Shown piece by piece: positions 1-6,351 of a stretch of DNA of 10,457 bases. The notes below the pieces were generated by a model. The model was not told the DNA's origin. It saw only the letters and a list, made by a program, of their open reading frames with translations, and ran no database searches. The stretch is from an uncultured Chitinophagaceae bacterium (lineage in GTDB: Bacteria > Bacteroidota > Bacteroidia > Chitinophagales > Chitinophagaceae). Location: positions 1 through 10,457 of the forward strand of contig CAILAF010000093.1 of assembly GCA_903832075.1 (NCBI GenBank), in the 5' to 3' direction. Positions within the stretch are counted from its first letter, which is position 1. Every line of letters begins with the position of its first letter. The position numbers and the translations under genes are program-made.

Positions 1-618
1 TAACTCTTTACTAAATGCGCTGCAATTCAATGCTACAAAGGGTTTGCTGCTTCTGTTACTATTTTGATGAATGGCTTGTGCAAACACTTCTTTACCTGTT
101 CCGGTTTCGCCAAGTAATAAAACACTTGTATCGGTAGATGAAACTTTTTTTGCCAATTCAATTACATGAAGAATATTTTTTGATTTACCAATGATGTTAT
201 CGAATGAATATTTTTTAACTACTTTTTTTTCTAATTCGGCAACTCGTTTTGAAAGATGTACTTTTTCAATAGCACGATGCAATAAAGGAATGATCTTATT
301 GTTATCATCACCTTTTGTAATATAATCGAAAGCGCCATTTTTAATTGCTTGAACTCCGTCGGCAATATTACCGTATGCGGTTAAAGAAATTATTTCTGTA
401 TCAGTAGATTTGCTTTTAATTTCTTTAATCAATTCCACACCATTGCCATCAGGTAATTTTACATCGCACAAAACCACATCAATATTATGTGTTTCAAATT
501 TTTTGAGAGCTGATTTACAATTGGCTACTTCAATCACTTCAAATCCTTCCAAACTTATTATGCGGGATAATAAACTTCGCAACTTTTCTTCATCATCAAT
601 AATTAAAATTGTATTCAC
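1..618 (-). CDS. Sigma-54-dependent response regulator (NtrC family), 3' part missing
   Basis: The first 206 residues of an NtrC-type transcription activator are visible; the gene runs off the left edge with no stop. Residues 1-120 form a receiver domain with acidic pocket D8/D9, phosphoacceptor D52 (LCDVKLPDGNG), T80 and K102. The motif after K102 is TKGDD rather than the usual KP, a form I associate with Bacteroidota regulators. After a short helical linker, the AAA+ domain begins around residue 139, with Walker A GETGTGKE at 170-177. The GAFTGA loop, Walker B and the DNA-binding domain lie outside the window. The start is GTG at 618: an in-frame TAA sits two codons upstream and no early ATG exists in frame. 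By family it would remodel sigma-54 RNA polymerase after phosphorylation. No partner kinase is visible here, so its signal and targets are unknown. It lies 56 nt behind the GHL10 gene on the same strand and could be co-transcribed. Confidence 0.93.
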   Translation of the reverse strand, partial: MNTILIIDDEEKLRSLLSRIISLEGFEVIEVANCKSALKKFETHNIDVVLCDVKLPDGNGVELIKEIKSKSTDTEIISLTAYGNIADGVQAIKNGAFDYITKGDDNNKIIPLLHRAIEKVHLSKRVAELEKKVVKKYSFDNIIGKSKNILHVIELAKKVSSTDTSVLLLGETGTGKEVFAQAIHQNSNRSSKPFVALNCSAFSKEL

Positions 619-674
619 TTTTTATGAATTGAATAGATAAAAGTAGATAAAAAATAAATGAAGAGAATCGTGTG

Positions 675-2147
675 TTATTTTAATTCAACAGCTTGACTGA
701 TATTATTATTAATATCAACAGCGCAAACAAATATTCTGTCTCCCTCATCTGCAACAGATTTGTTTCTGTCAAAAATGATTTGTTTATCGCCAATTATTAT
801 ATCAATCAATGTAGCTAATTCCATATTAAAATCAACTTTATCGGGAATTACAAAAACAGCAAATGCCTTTATTCTTTTATTGCCTTTATAATTAATGGTA
901 AAAGTTTGATCTTTATTTTTTTCAATAAATGGTTTTGCTGGTGCAATGCTATCTATCCAAGGCATTGAAGGAATTAAGGCAGGCAATGCATAATAATTCA
1001 TTCGTAAACTATCTGCCCAACCATTTTGATTTCTTTCTAAATTTTTGCTGCTAAAAAAAACACTTCCTTGTGTTGTTGAATAGTTGCGTAAATCTTTTAT
1101 TTGATTCGGTATTTCATTTTTATCTTTCCATGCCGCATTGCTGTTGGCTCTGTACAAACCATGACCAATGTATAAATGTTTGCCATAACTATGTTTGTTC
1201 CACCAATCCAATAAAACATTGTAATCGCAAAGTTTATGACCTTTCTCCCAATACAATTGTGGAACTACATAATCAATCCAACCTTTTTTTAACCATAATA
1301 AAATATCAGCATACAAATCATCATAATTTGTTTGACCGGCTTTTGTATCACTTCCATTAATGTCATTGTCTTTATTGCGCCAAACACCAAATGGACTAAT
1401 TCCAAATTTTACTCTTGCATTATTAATACGAATAGTTTCAGAAATTTGTTTGATGATACTATCGCAATTACTTCTGCGCCATGTTTCTTTGTCTAAGCCT
1501 CTTCCATATTCGCGAAAAGTTTTTTCATCCGGAAATTCTTTTCCGGAAATTCTGTAAGGATAAAAATAATCATCCATGTGAATGCCATCAACATCATATC
1601 TTGTAACAATATCTTTAACAATGAGCGTAACATAATTTCTTACTTCTTGTAATGCAGGATTGAAATATTTTTTATCACCATAAATTAAAAACCATTCAGG
1701 ATGAATTTTTGTAACATGCGATGAGGCAATGGTTGAGTTTTTAAGATTGAATACAGCACGATATGGATTTAGCCATGCATGAAATTCCATTCCGCGTTTA
1801 TGTGTTTCTTCAATCATGAATTGTAGCGGATCATAATAAGGATAAGGTGGCGTTCCTTGTTTGCCTGTTAAAAATTCGCTCCAGGGTTCGTATTGAGAAG
1901 GATAGAATGCATCTGCTGCTGGCCGCACTTGAACAATCACAGCATTCATTCCATTTTGTTTATGCATATCAAGTAAATGAATGAATTCAGCTTTTTGTTC
2001 ATTCACACTTAAATCTTTTTTACTTGGCCAATCAATATTATCAACTGTTGCAATCCATACTGCACGAAATTCAAACTTAGGTGAAACTTGCGCAAAAGTG
2101 AAAAGTGAAAAGTGGGAAATAAAAAATAGAAATAATATTTTTTTCAT
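675..2147 (-). CDS. Secreted GHL10-family glycoside-hydrolase-like protein (UPF0748, YngK/DigH type)
   Basis: The 490-residue protein begins with a signal peptide (MKKILFLFFISHFSLFTFAQ, probable cleavage after residue 19 or 20), so it is exported. Residues 25-390 match the GHL10 family (glycosyl hydrolase-like 10): EFRAVWIATVDNIDWPS near 26-42, QVRPAADAFYPS at 73-84, EPWSEFLTG at 87-95, FHAWLNPYR at 122-130, DGIHMDDYFYPY at 187-198 with the conserved acidic pair D192/D193, and a DYVVPQLYW strand at 292-300, all expected of a TIM-barrel hydrolase. The last ~90 residues (from about 400) look like a small beta-sandwich of fibronectin-III type. In E. coli the relative DigH (YddW) cleaves denuded peptidoglycan glycans, so a cell-wall role is possible, but the substrate here cannot be read from sequence. 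The ATG at 2147 is chosen because it opens directly into the signal peptide. It sits between the radical SAM gene (96 nt upstream) and the response regulator. Confidence 0.93.
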   Translation of the reverse strand: MKKILFLFFISHFSLFTFAQVSPKFEFRAVWIATVDNIDWPSKKDLSVNEQKAEFIHLLDMHKQNGMNAVIVQVRPAADAFYPSQYEPWSEFLTGKQGTPPYPYYDPLQFMIEETHKRGMEFHAWLNPYRAVFNLKNSTIASSHVTKIHPEWFLIYGDKKYFNPALQEVRNYVTLIVKDIVTRYDVDGIHMDDYFYPYRISGKEFPDEKTFREYGRGLDKETWRRSNCDSIIKQISETIRINNARVKFGISPFGVWRNKDNDINGSDTKAGQTNYDDLYADILLWLKKGWIDYVVPQLYWEKGHKLCDYNVLLDWWNKHSYGKHLYIGHGLYRANSNAAWKDKNEIPNQIKDLRNYSTTQGSVFFSSKNLERNQNGWADSLRMNYYALPALIPSMPWIDSIAPAKPFIEKNKDQTFTINYKGNKRIKAFAVFVIPDKVDFNMELATLIDIIIGDKQIIFDRNKSVADEGDRIFVCAVDINNNISQAVELK

Positions 2148-2243
2148 GAAGCGAAGATAATTGATAGGATAATTTAGTTGATTGGATTATAACGTAATTA
2201 GTTTATAAATCGTACATCTAACATCGTAAATAAAACAGAATGA

Positions 2244-3275
2244 TTAATCTTCCCAAACTTTTAAACCTTCGCTGCAATTAGCGCAGATATCAATGTTCTT
2301 ACGGCTTTGCATCAATTCTTTTCTGAACTGTTTATAATTATCGTTGTTCCAAATTTCTTTAAAAGATTGTGTTTTTAAATTTCCTAATTGATGCAATGCA
2401 TCTTTATCAAAACAACAAGGTACAATCAATCCATCCCAAGTAATAACATTGCCCTGCCATAATTTCCAGCAATGATTTACCATTCCACTTTTTATTTGCA
2501 TTTTATTTTGGCTATCTTTTTTATAACGACTGTATTTATCATTTGATGGAATGAGTTGGTGCGGATCATTTTCATAATCATAAACTTGAGCAGTTTTGAA
2601 TCGCACTTGATCAACGCCAATTTCTTTTCCTAATTTTTTTATTGCTTCAATTTGATGTTCGTTGGGTTTTACAACTAAGAACTGAAAAAATATAAATGGG
2701 GTTTTGCTTTTTAATTCTTTTTTCCATTTTACAATATTTTTGGTTCCTTCCAAAACTTTATCTAAAGTGCCACCAACGCGGTACTGTTCATAAACATCTT
2801 GGGTAGTTCCATCAATTGAAATAATTAATCTGTCTAACCCGCTTTCAACAGTTTTTTTAGCTTTCTCATCAGTTAAATAATGTGCATTGGTTGATGTTGC
2901 AGTGTAAATGCCTTTATCATTTGCATATTTAACCATTTCCAAAAAATCAGGATTGAGATAAGGTTCTCCCTGAAAATAAAAAATGAGATACAATAATTCT
3001 TTATAAATATCATCAATTGTCTTTCTAAAAAAATCTTTTTCTAACATTCCTGTCGGTCTTGTGAATGATCTTAAACCGCTCGGGCATTCCGGGCAACGCA
3101 AATTGCAGGAAGTGGTTGGTTCGAATGAAATTGACATTGGAAAACCCCATTGAATTGCTTTGCCGCTTAATTTACTTAACTGATAGCTGCACAATATTTT
3201 ACTTGCATTCCACGCACGACGAAAAGTTATTTTGGAAATAAAATTTATGCTGTCTTGTAAATTAAAATAAATCAT
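2244..3275 (-). CDS. Radical SAM protein with SPASM domain
   Basis: This 343-residue protein has the radical SAM cluster motif CxxxCxxC at C57, C61 and C64 (TSCNLRCPECPSG), which holds a 4Fe-4S cluster for S-adenosylmethionine cleavage. A GEP motif (FQGEP, 101-105) and a strand IISIDGTTQDVYEQYR (151-166) follow, typical of the partial TIM barrel. A C-terminal SPASM region has C269, C287, C288, C331 and C334, which could bind one or more auxiliary clusters. The ~45 residues before the first cysteine are helical and basic. SPASM enzymes often modify peptides or proteins, but I see no short precursor gene beside it (the neighbours are a hydrolase and a 126-residue soluble protein), so the substrate is unknown. 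It is transcribed away from the 242-nt divergent region. A weak -7-like CAATTATA (TATAATTG on the minus strand, 3302-3309) lies upstream without a clear -33 partner. Confidence 0.92.
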   Translation of the reverse strand: MIYFNLQDSINFISKITFRRAWNASKILCSYQLSKLSGKAIQWGFPMSISFEPTTSCNLRCPECPSGLRSFTRPTGMLEKDFFRKTIDDIYKELLYLIFYFQGEPYLNPDFLEMVKYANDKGIYTATSTNAHYLTDEKAKKTVESGLDRLIISIDGTTQDVYEQYRVGGTLDKVLEGTKNIVKWKKELKSKTPFIFFQFLVVKPNEHQIEAIKKLGKEIGVDQVRFKTAQVYDYENDPHQLIPSNDKYSRYKKDSQNKMQIKSGMVNHCWKLWQGNVITWDGLIVPCCFDKDALHQLGNLKTQSFKEIWNNDNYKQFRKELMQSRKNIDICANCSEGLKVWED

Positions 3276-3312
3276 AGTTAAATGTAAAATAAGAAAAGAC
3301 TCAATTATAAAT

Positions 3313-3348
3313 TTTCAATTTGATAAAATGTGTTTTCAAAAATTGAAA
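3313..3348. repeat. Inverted repeat, 9-bp arms, 18-nt spacer
   Basis: TTTCAATTT at 3313-3321 is the exact reverse complement of AAATTGAAA at 3340-3348. It lies about 40 nt upstream of the radical SAM start. The composition is AT-rich, so chance is possible, and no run of T follows that would make it a terminator. It could be a dyad operator. Confidence 0.4.
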
Positions 3349-3380
3349 TAATGTTTATAGTTTTTATATAGAAACATTAT
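3348..3380. repeat. Inverted repeat, 9-bp arms, 15-nt spacer
   Basis: ATAATGTTT at 3348-3356 pairs exactly with AAACATTAT at 3372-3380. It directly abuts the preceding inverted repeat, so the middle of the divergent intergenic region holds two back-to-back dyads. Function unknown; the sequence is nearly all A and T, so the evidence is limited to the symmetry. Confidence 0.4.
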
Positions 3381-3401
3381 ATATAATACAAATTAAGTGA
3401 T

Positions 3402-3419
3402 GTTGATTCAAATATCAAC
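3402..3419. promoter_or_regulatory. Palindrome GTTGAT-N6-ATCAAC, FNR-like but 2 bp too wide
   Basis: Perfect 6-bp arms (GTTGAT and ATCAAC) flank TCAAAT. The half-sites are those of an FNR box (TTGAT / ATCAA), but the spacer is 6 instead of 4, so TGA and TCA are 8 apart instead of 6. Its centre (3410.5) is 40 bp upstream of the next FNR-like site. It may be a site for a related factor or a decayed FNR-like site. Confidence 0.4.
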
Positions 3420-3443
3420 CATTGTTCTTTTTTTTACTGTTTT

Positions 3444-3457
3444 TTGACAGGAATCAA
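3444..3457. promoter_or_regulatory. FNR/CRP-like operator TTGACAGGAATCAA (upstream site of the 126-aa gene)
   Basis: Matches the FNR consensus TTGAT-N4-ATCAA at 9 of the 10 defined positions. Its core is TGA-N6-TCA (3445-3456), centre 3450.5. It is 22 bp upstream of the second site and about 63 bp upstream of the predicted transcription start, close to a class I activator position. The adjacent REC-CRP regulator is a candidate binder. Confidence 0.5.
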
Positions 3458-3466
3458 TCTGTGATA

Positions 3467-3478
3467 TGACAAATATCA
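3467..3478. promoter_or_regulatory. FNR/CRP-like operator TGACAAATATCA (downstream site of the 126-aa gene)
   Basis: Has the core TGA-N6-TCA, centre 3472.5, exactly 22 bp (two helical turns) from the site before it. Its centre is 29.5 bp before the first base of the -7 box at 3502, which equals the class II arrangement of FNR (-41.5 relative to a -12 hexamer start). The outer bases match the FNR consensus less well than those of the upstream site. Confidence 0.5.
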
Positions 3479-3479
3479 G

Positions 3480-3509
3480 TTGAATCTTTATTTCATGCAG
3501 ATATTTTTG
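3480..3509 (+). promoter_or_regulatory. Bacteroidota-type promoter of the 126-aa gene
   Basis: TTG at 3480-3482 (-33) and TATTTTTG at 3502-3509 (-7, fits TAnnTTTG) are separated by 19 nt, as expected for the Bacteroidota housekeeping sigma factor. The transcription start would fall near 3513, only about 5 nt before the chosen ATG at 3518. This implies a nearly leaderless message, or else translation from the ATG at 3542. Confidence 0.5.
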
Positions 3510-3517
3510 TTTGAGAT

Positions 3518-3898
3518 ATGAGTATTGTTTTAGAAGATAGTATGAATTTGCTCGCAGTTTACGAGGCTTTCAATAAATTATTTCCTTTTCTTAAAATTGA
3601 ATTTTTTGAAAAGAGAAGTACTGGGGCAATATTGCGTAGGTTTTCAAACGAAGGACAAAAAACATTGAAGGAATTTAAATACATTCATGCAAACGGAAGA
3701 AAGATTGTTATTAATCCGGAAACAACTGTACAAGAATTAGATAAAATGTTTACAGAAACTTATGCTTTGCAGTTACAAGTTTTTCGTAAGTCAGGAAACA
3801 TTTGGTTAGAAACAACAGTTACTGATAACTGGACATTGCAAGAACAAAATGAACAAGGCGAAGCAATCACAGCTCAAATGAATCGCAATAAAATCTAA
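3518..3898 (+). CDS. Small uncharacterised protein made of two beta-alpha-beta units
   Basis: I do not recognise a described function. The 126-residue protein has no signal peptide, membrane segment or cysteine, so it should be cytosolic. Residues 3-32 (IVLEDSMN...KIEFFEK) and 63-92 (IVINPETT...QVFRKS) look like copies of one beta-alpha-beta unit: offset by exactly 60 residues, they align without gaps at I3/I63, V4/V64, F18/F78, F22/Y82 and F29/F89. The second unit is followed by a segment rich in polar residues and tryptophan (GNIWLETTVTDNWTLQEQNEQGE, split around 93-115). I believe similar small proteins occur in other Bacteroidota, but cannot search. The ATG at 3518 is preferred because it completes the first beta strand; the alternative at 3542 would delete it but has AGAAG upstream. 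It is preceded by two FNR-like sites and a promoter, and converges on the REC-CRP regulator gene with a 7-nt gap. Regulation by that system is inferred. Confidence 0.8.
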   Translation: MSIVLEDSMNLLAVYEAFNKLFPFLKIEFFEKRSTGAILRRFSNEGQKTLKEFKYIHANGRKIVINPETTVQELDKMFTETYALQLQVFRKSGNIWLETTVTDNWTLQEQNEQGEAITAQMNRNKI

Positions 3899-3905
3899 AT
3901 CTTTT

Positions 3906-4970
3906 TTAATTCTTTAACTGACTTAATTTTTGATAATTAAGTATAGTTATTTTACTTGCCTGAATCTCAATTAATTTTTCATCTTTTAAATCGCTTAAAG
4001 TTCTGATAGTGCTTTCTGTTGCAGTACCTGCAAGGTTTGCCAAATCTTCGCGTGAAATGCTGATAGTAAAATTATTCTGACTTCCTTCTTCTTTATAGCG
4101 ATCATACAAAGTGATTAATGCATCGGCAACTTTTTTTCTTACAGAATTATATGCAAGTTTTAAAAGTTGTTCTTCTTTTTCATGCAAATTATCCGAAAGC
4201 ATTTTTATAAATTTCTTAGATATTTCAGAACTCTTATGCAAAAGAGAATAAAAATCTGCTTTAGGAATCAAACATATTTCTGAATCTTCCAATGTTGTTG
4301 CAAAGTCAGAATATTTTGTATCTTCCAATAATGCCAAGTATCCAAAAAAATCTCCTTCTTTATATAATCCGGTAATAAATTCTTTTCCGTAATCACTTAC
4401 TTTATAAGTTTTTACTTTTCCTTTATTTAAGAAATAAATTCCTTTTGGGAAACTGCCTTCTCTATAGATATCTTCTTTTTTTCTAAATAATCTTAGTTCT
4501 TGTTCTTGAGAAATTGCTTTCAATACATCAAAACCTTTTGCTTGATTCATGAATTCATTCAATCCTTCAATATTTTTTGTATATTCTCTTTTCAGTAAAT
4601 CTGCTTTTCTGCATCTGCTTTCAACGGCATTCAATAATTCAATATCATCAAACGGTTTGGTAAGATAATCATCTGCACCCATTTCCATTCCTTTTCTATA
4701 ATCACTTCGTTCTGCTTTTGCGGTTAAAAAAATAAATGGAATATTAGCAGTTTCAGTATTTTTTGATAACATGTGCAAAGTGCCATATCCATCTAATAAT
4801 GGCATCATAATATCGCAAATAATTAAATCGGGAAATTCTCTATGCGCTAAATCAATTCCTTCTTTTCCATTATTTGCAGTAATAACCTCATAGCCTGCAA
4901 GCGTTAAAATTTCAGCAGTGTTTTCACGCATCTCTAAACTGTCTTCAATCAATAAAATTTTTTTGCTCAT
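3906..4970 (-). CDS. Response regulator with receiver, cNMP-binding-like and CRP/FNR HTH domains
   Basis: The 354-residue protein fuses three modules. Residues 1-120 are a CheY-like receiver with E9/D10, phosphoacceptor D53 (IICDIMMP), T83 and K105 in LTKPFDD. Residues ~145-262 form a cyclic-nucleotide-binding-type beta-barrel (GIYFLNKGKVKTY, GDFFGYLALL). Residues ~270-345 are a CRP-type winged helix with SREDLANLAGTATESTIRTLSDL: E319 and R323 occupy the positions that contact the G:C pairs of TGA half-sites in FNR and CRP. The barrel lacks the cAMP contacts of CRP: the E72 position is Y211, and R82/S83 align with S221/D222. There is also no N-terminal cysteine set as in FNR. Control therefore most likely comes through phosphorylation of D53 by the kinase, whose stop codon overlaps this start in an ATGA (4967-4970). 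I infer that it regulates the FNR-like sites nearby, including those before ccoI and ccoS-ccoN. Confidence 0.95.
   Translation of the reverse strand: MSKKILLIEDSLEMRENTAEILTLAGYEVITANNGKEGIDLAHREFPDLIICDIMMPLLDGYGTLHMLSKNTETANIPFIFLTAKAERSDYRKGMEMGADDYLTKPFDDIELLNAVESRCRKADLLKREYTKNIEGLNEFMNQAKGFDVLKAISQEQELRLFRKKEDIYREGSFPKGIYFLNKGKVKTYKVSDYGKEFITGLYKEGDFFGYLALLEDTKYSDFATTLEDSEICLIPKADFYSLLHKSSEISKKFIKMLSDNLHEKEEQLLKLAYNSVRKKVADALITLYDRYKEEGSQNNFTISISREDLANLAGTATESTIRTLSDLKDEKLIEIQASKITILNYQKLSQLKN
3921..3942. repeat. Inverted repeat at the 3' end of the REC-CRP gene
   Basis: ACTTAATT at 3921-3928 and AATTAAGT at 3935-3942 are exact reverse complements around a 6-nt loop (TTTGAT). It overlaps the last codons of the regulator, just past the convergent junction with the 126-aa gene. 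It could act as a weak bidirectional terminator, but the stem is nearly all A:T and no clean run of T follows on either strand. Confidence 0.3.
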
Positions 4971-6196
4971 TGGTTAATATTATTTGGTAACTGAATAATA
5001 AATGTTGTGCCGTCGCCCACTTTGCTTTCAAAGGTAATGTCGCCATTCAAGATTTCAAGATACTTGGCAACTATATTTAATCCCAATCCGGTTCCCTGAA
5101 TGTTAGTAGCATTATGGCCTCTGAAAAATCTTTCAAATAAATGTTCTTTGTCTTCGTCAGTAATTCCTATGCCATGATCTTTAACGGTTAATCTTATTTG
5201 TATTCCGGAAATATGAGTAGTAACATCAATGATTTCATTTTCGGGAGAAAATTTAATAGCATTGGAAATGAGATTGAAAAAAATATTACGCAATATTTTT
5301 TTATCTAGATACACCATTCTATGACCATCATGACTATAAACAATGTGTTGACCTTTTTTTGTAACTGCTTGTAATTCCAAAACAACTTGTTCCACAAAAT
5401 CTATGATATCAAATTTTTCCAAGAAAGCTGAAATTTTTCCTTCTTCCAATTTGCTGATTGATAACATATCATTTAAAATTTCTGTCATATGTGAAATAGC
5501 TGATTTAACTCTTTCAATATGTCTTAATTCATTTTCTTTATCGTCTTGTTCTCTATATTTTGCAATGAGTGTTACTGAAGACAGAATCGTTGCCAAAGGT
5601 GTTCTGAATTCATGTGATGCCATCGAAACAAATCTCGATTTCAACTCATTCAATTCTTTTTCTTTTTCTAATGCAGTGCTTAATTCTTCTCTTGATTTTT
5701 CTAATTGTTGTAATGCTTCTTCCAAAATCATTGTTCTGTCCTTCACTCTTTTTTCTAATTCTTTTGTCAATAATTCTAATTCTGCTTTTTGCTTTTTAAT
5801 TGCATCTTCATTTTTTTTTCTTAACGTAATATCAATAATAAAAGCAATTACATATTTTTCCTTGGAAGTTTCAAGTGGGCTTAAACTAACTTCAACTGAA
5901 AACTCATCTCCATTTTTTTTCATGCCATATAAATTCATTCCGATACCCATTGTTCTGGCATGTGGGTCTTCATTGAATTGATCTCGATGGATAGTATGAT
6001 GTTGTGCAAATCGTTGCGGAATTAGCATTTCAATTTCGTTACCTTCCAATTCGCCATTATTGTAACCGAATAATCTTTCACAGGCAGGGTTTGCAATAAT
6101 AATTTTGCCATCCTTATTAACAAGTAAAATTCCTTCAGTTGCGTATTCAAAAAAAGCCTTGAACTTTTCTTCACCATTAAAAACTCCAATTGTCAT
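4967..6196 (-). CDS. PAS-domain sensor histidine kinase (soluble)
   Basis: From the ATG at 6196 the protein has 409 residues. A PAS domain (about 10-125) contains NPACERLFGYNNGELEGNEIEMLIP and ends in the IDIT motif. A coiled coil follows (about 128-186, rich in K/E/L). Then come the HisKA phosphoacceptor H195 (SHEFRTP) and an ATP-binding domain with N box N308/N312, G1 box DHGIG (340-344), F box FERFFRG (354-360) and G2 box GTGLGL (368-373). No transmembrane segment is visible, so it should sense an internal signal. H67 of the PAS domain aligns, with no gaps back from the GIG motif, to the haem-ligand histidine of FixL, but the FixL distal arginine is replaced by M87, so haem binding is uncertain. 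A longer reading from TTG at 6256 adds 20 residues before the PAS domain; I reject it for the ATG. Its stop overlaps the start of the REC-CRP regulator, the likely phosphotransfer partner. Confidence 0.94.
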   Translation of the reverse strand: MTIGVFNGEEKFKAFFEYATEGILLVNKDGKIIIANPACERLFGYNNGELEGNEIEMLIPQRFAQHHTIHRDQFNEDPHARTMGIGMNLYGMKKNGDEFSVEVSLSPLETSKEKYVIAFIIDITLRKKNEDAIKKQKAELELLTKELEKRVKDRTMILEEALQQLEKSREELSTALEKEKELNELKSRFVSMASHEFRTPLATILSSVTLIAKYREQDDKENELRHIERVKSAISHMTEILNDMLSISKLEEGKISAFLEKFDIIDFVEQVVLELQAVTKKGQHIVYSHDGHRMVYLDKKILRNIFFNLISNAIKFSPENEIIDVTTHISGIQIRLTVKDHGIGITDEDKEHLFERFFRGHNATNIQGTGLGLNIVAKYLEILNGDITFESKVGDGTTFIIQLPNNINQ

Positions 6197-6269
6197 AGAT
6201 GTCAATATTTGAAAAGACGGTGCAAGGTAAATTATAGATGCACTCAATACTTGCAAATTATATAAAAGG

Positions 6270-6281
6270 TGATAAAAATCA
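6270..6281. promoter_or_regulatory. FNR/CRP-like operator TGATAAAAATCA between kinase and ccoI
   Basis: Perfect inner FNR half-sites TGAT-N4-ATCA, centre 6275.5, in the 155-nt divergent region between the kinase and ccoI. It lies 22 bp upstream of a second TGA-N6-TCA match. It could serve ccoI, or autoregulate the kinase-regulator pair on the other strand. Confidence 0.5.
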
Positions 6282-6291
6282 TTTTTTTAGC

Positions 6292-6303
6292 TGAATATCA
6301 TCA
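6292..6303. promoter_or_regulatory. Second FNR/CRP-like operator TGAATATCATCA before ccoI
   Basis: Core TGA-N6-TCA, centre 6297.5, exactly 22 bp from the first site. The left half is TGAA rather than TGAT, so it is the weaker of the pair. No convincing TAnnTTTG box sits 29.5 bp downstream; TATTTTTG occurs instead at 6311-6318. Confidence 0.4.
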
Positions 6304-6351
6304 GGATTGATATTTTTGAAAAATATAACTTGCTAAGTAATATATATTTCT

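Noticed and set aside
410..640. Plus-strand reading frame of 76 codons over the sigma-54 regulator
   Set aside because: It lies opposite a clear receiver-domain gene and has no protein-like pattern. The same holds for other frames opposite the GHL10, kinase and ccoI genes and for 8826-9011 opposite ccoS.
2096..2116. Short direct repeat (GTGAAAA repeated) inside the GHL10 signal peptide
   Set aside because: Only two to three short units that encode the SHFSLF region of a normal signal peptide; likely chance in AT-rich coding DNA.
2244..3275. RiPP-maturase role for the radical SAM/SPASM protein
   Set aside because: No short precursor-like gene, leader peptide or transporter lies beside it, so a peptide-modification cluster is not supported.
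6197..6256. N-terminal extension of the histidine kinase from TTG at 6256
   Set aside because: The extra 20 residues add no PAS homology, TTG is a rare start, and an ATG at 6196 lies directly before the PAS domain.
6304..6318. ccoI promoter with TATTTTTG at 6311-6318 as -7 box
   Set aside because: No TTG lies 19-21 nt upstream and the second operator would sit at about -24, so I did not list it as a promoter, only noted it.
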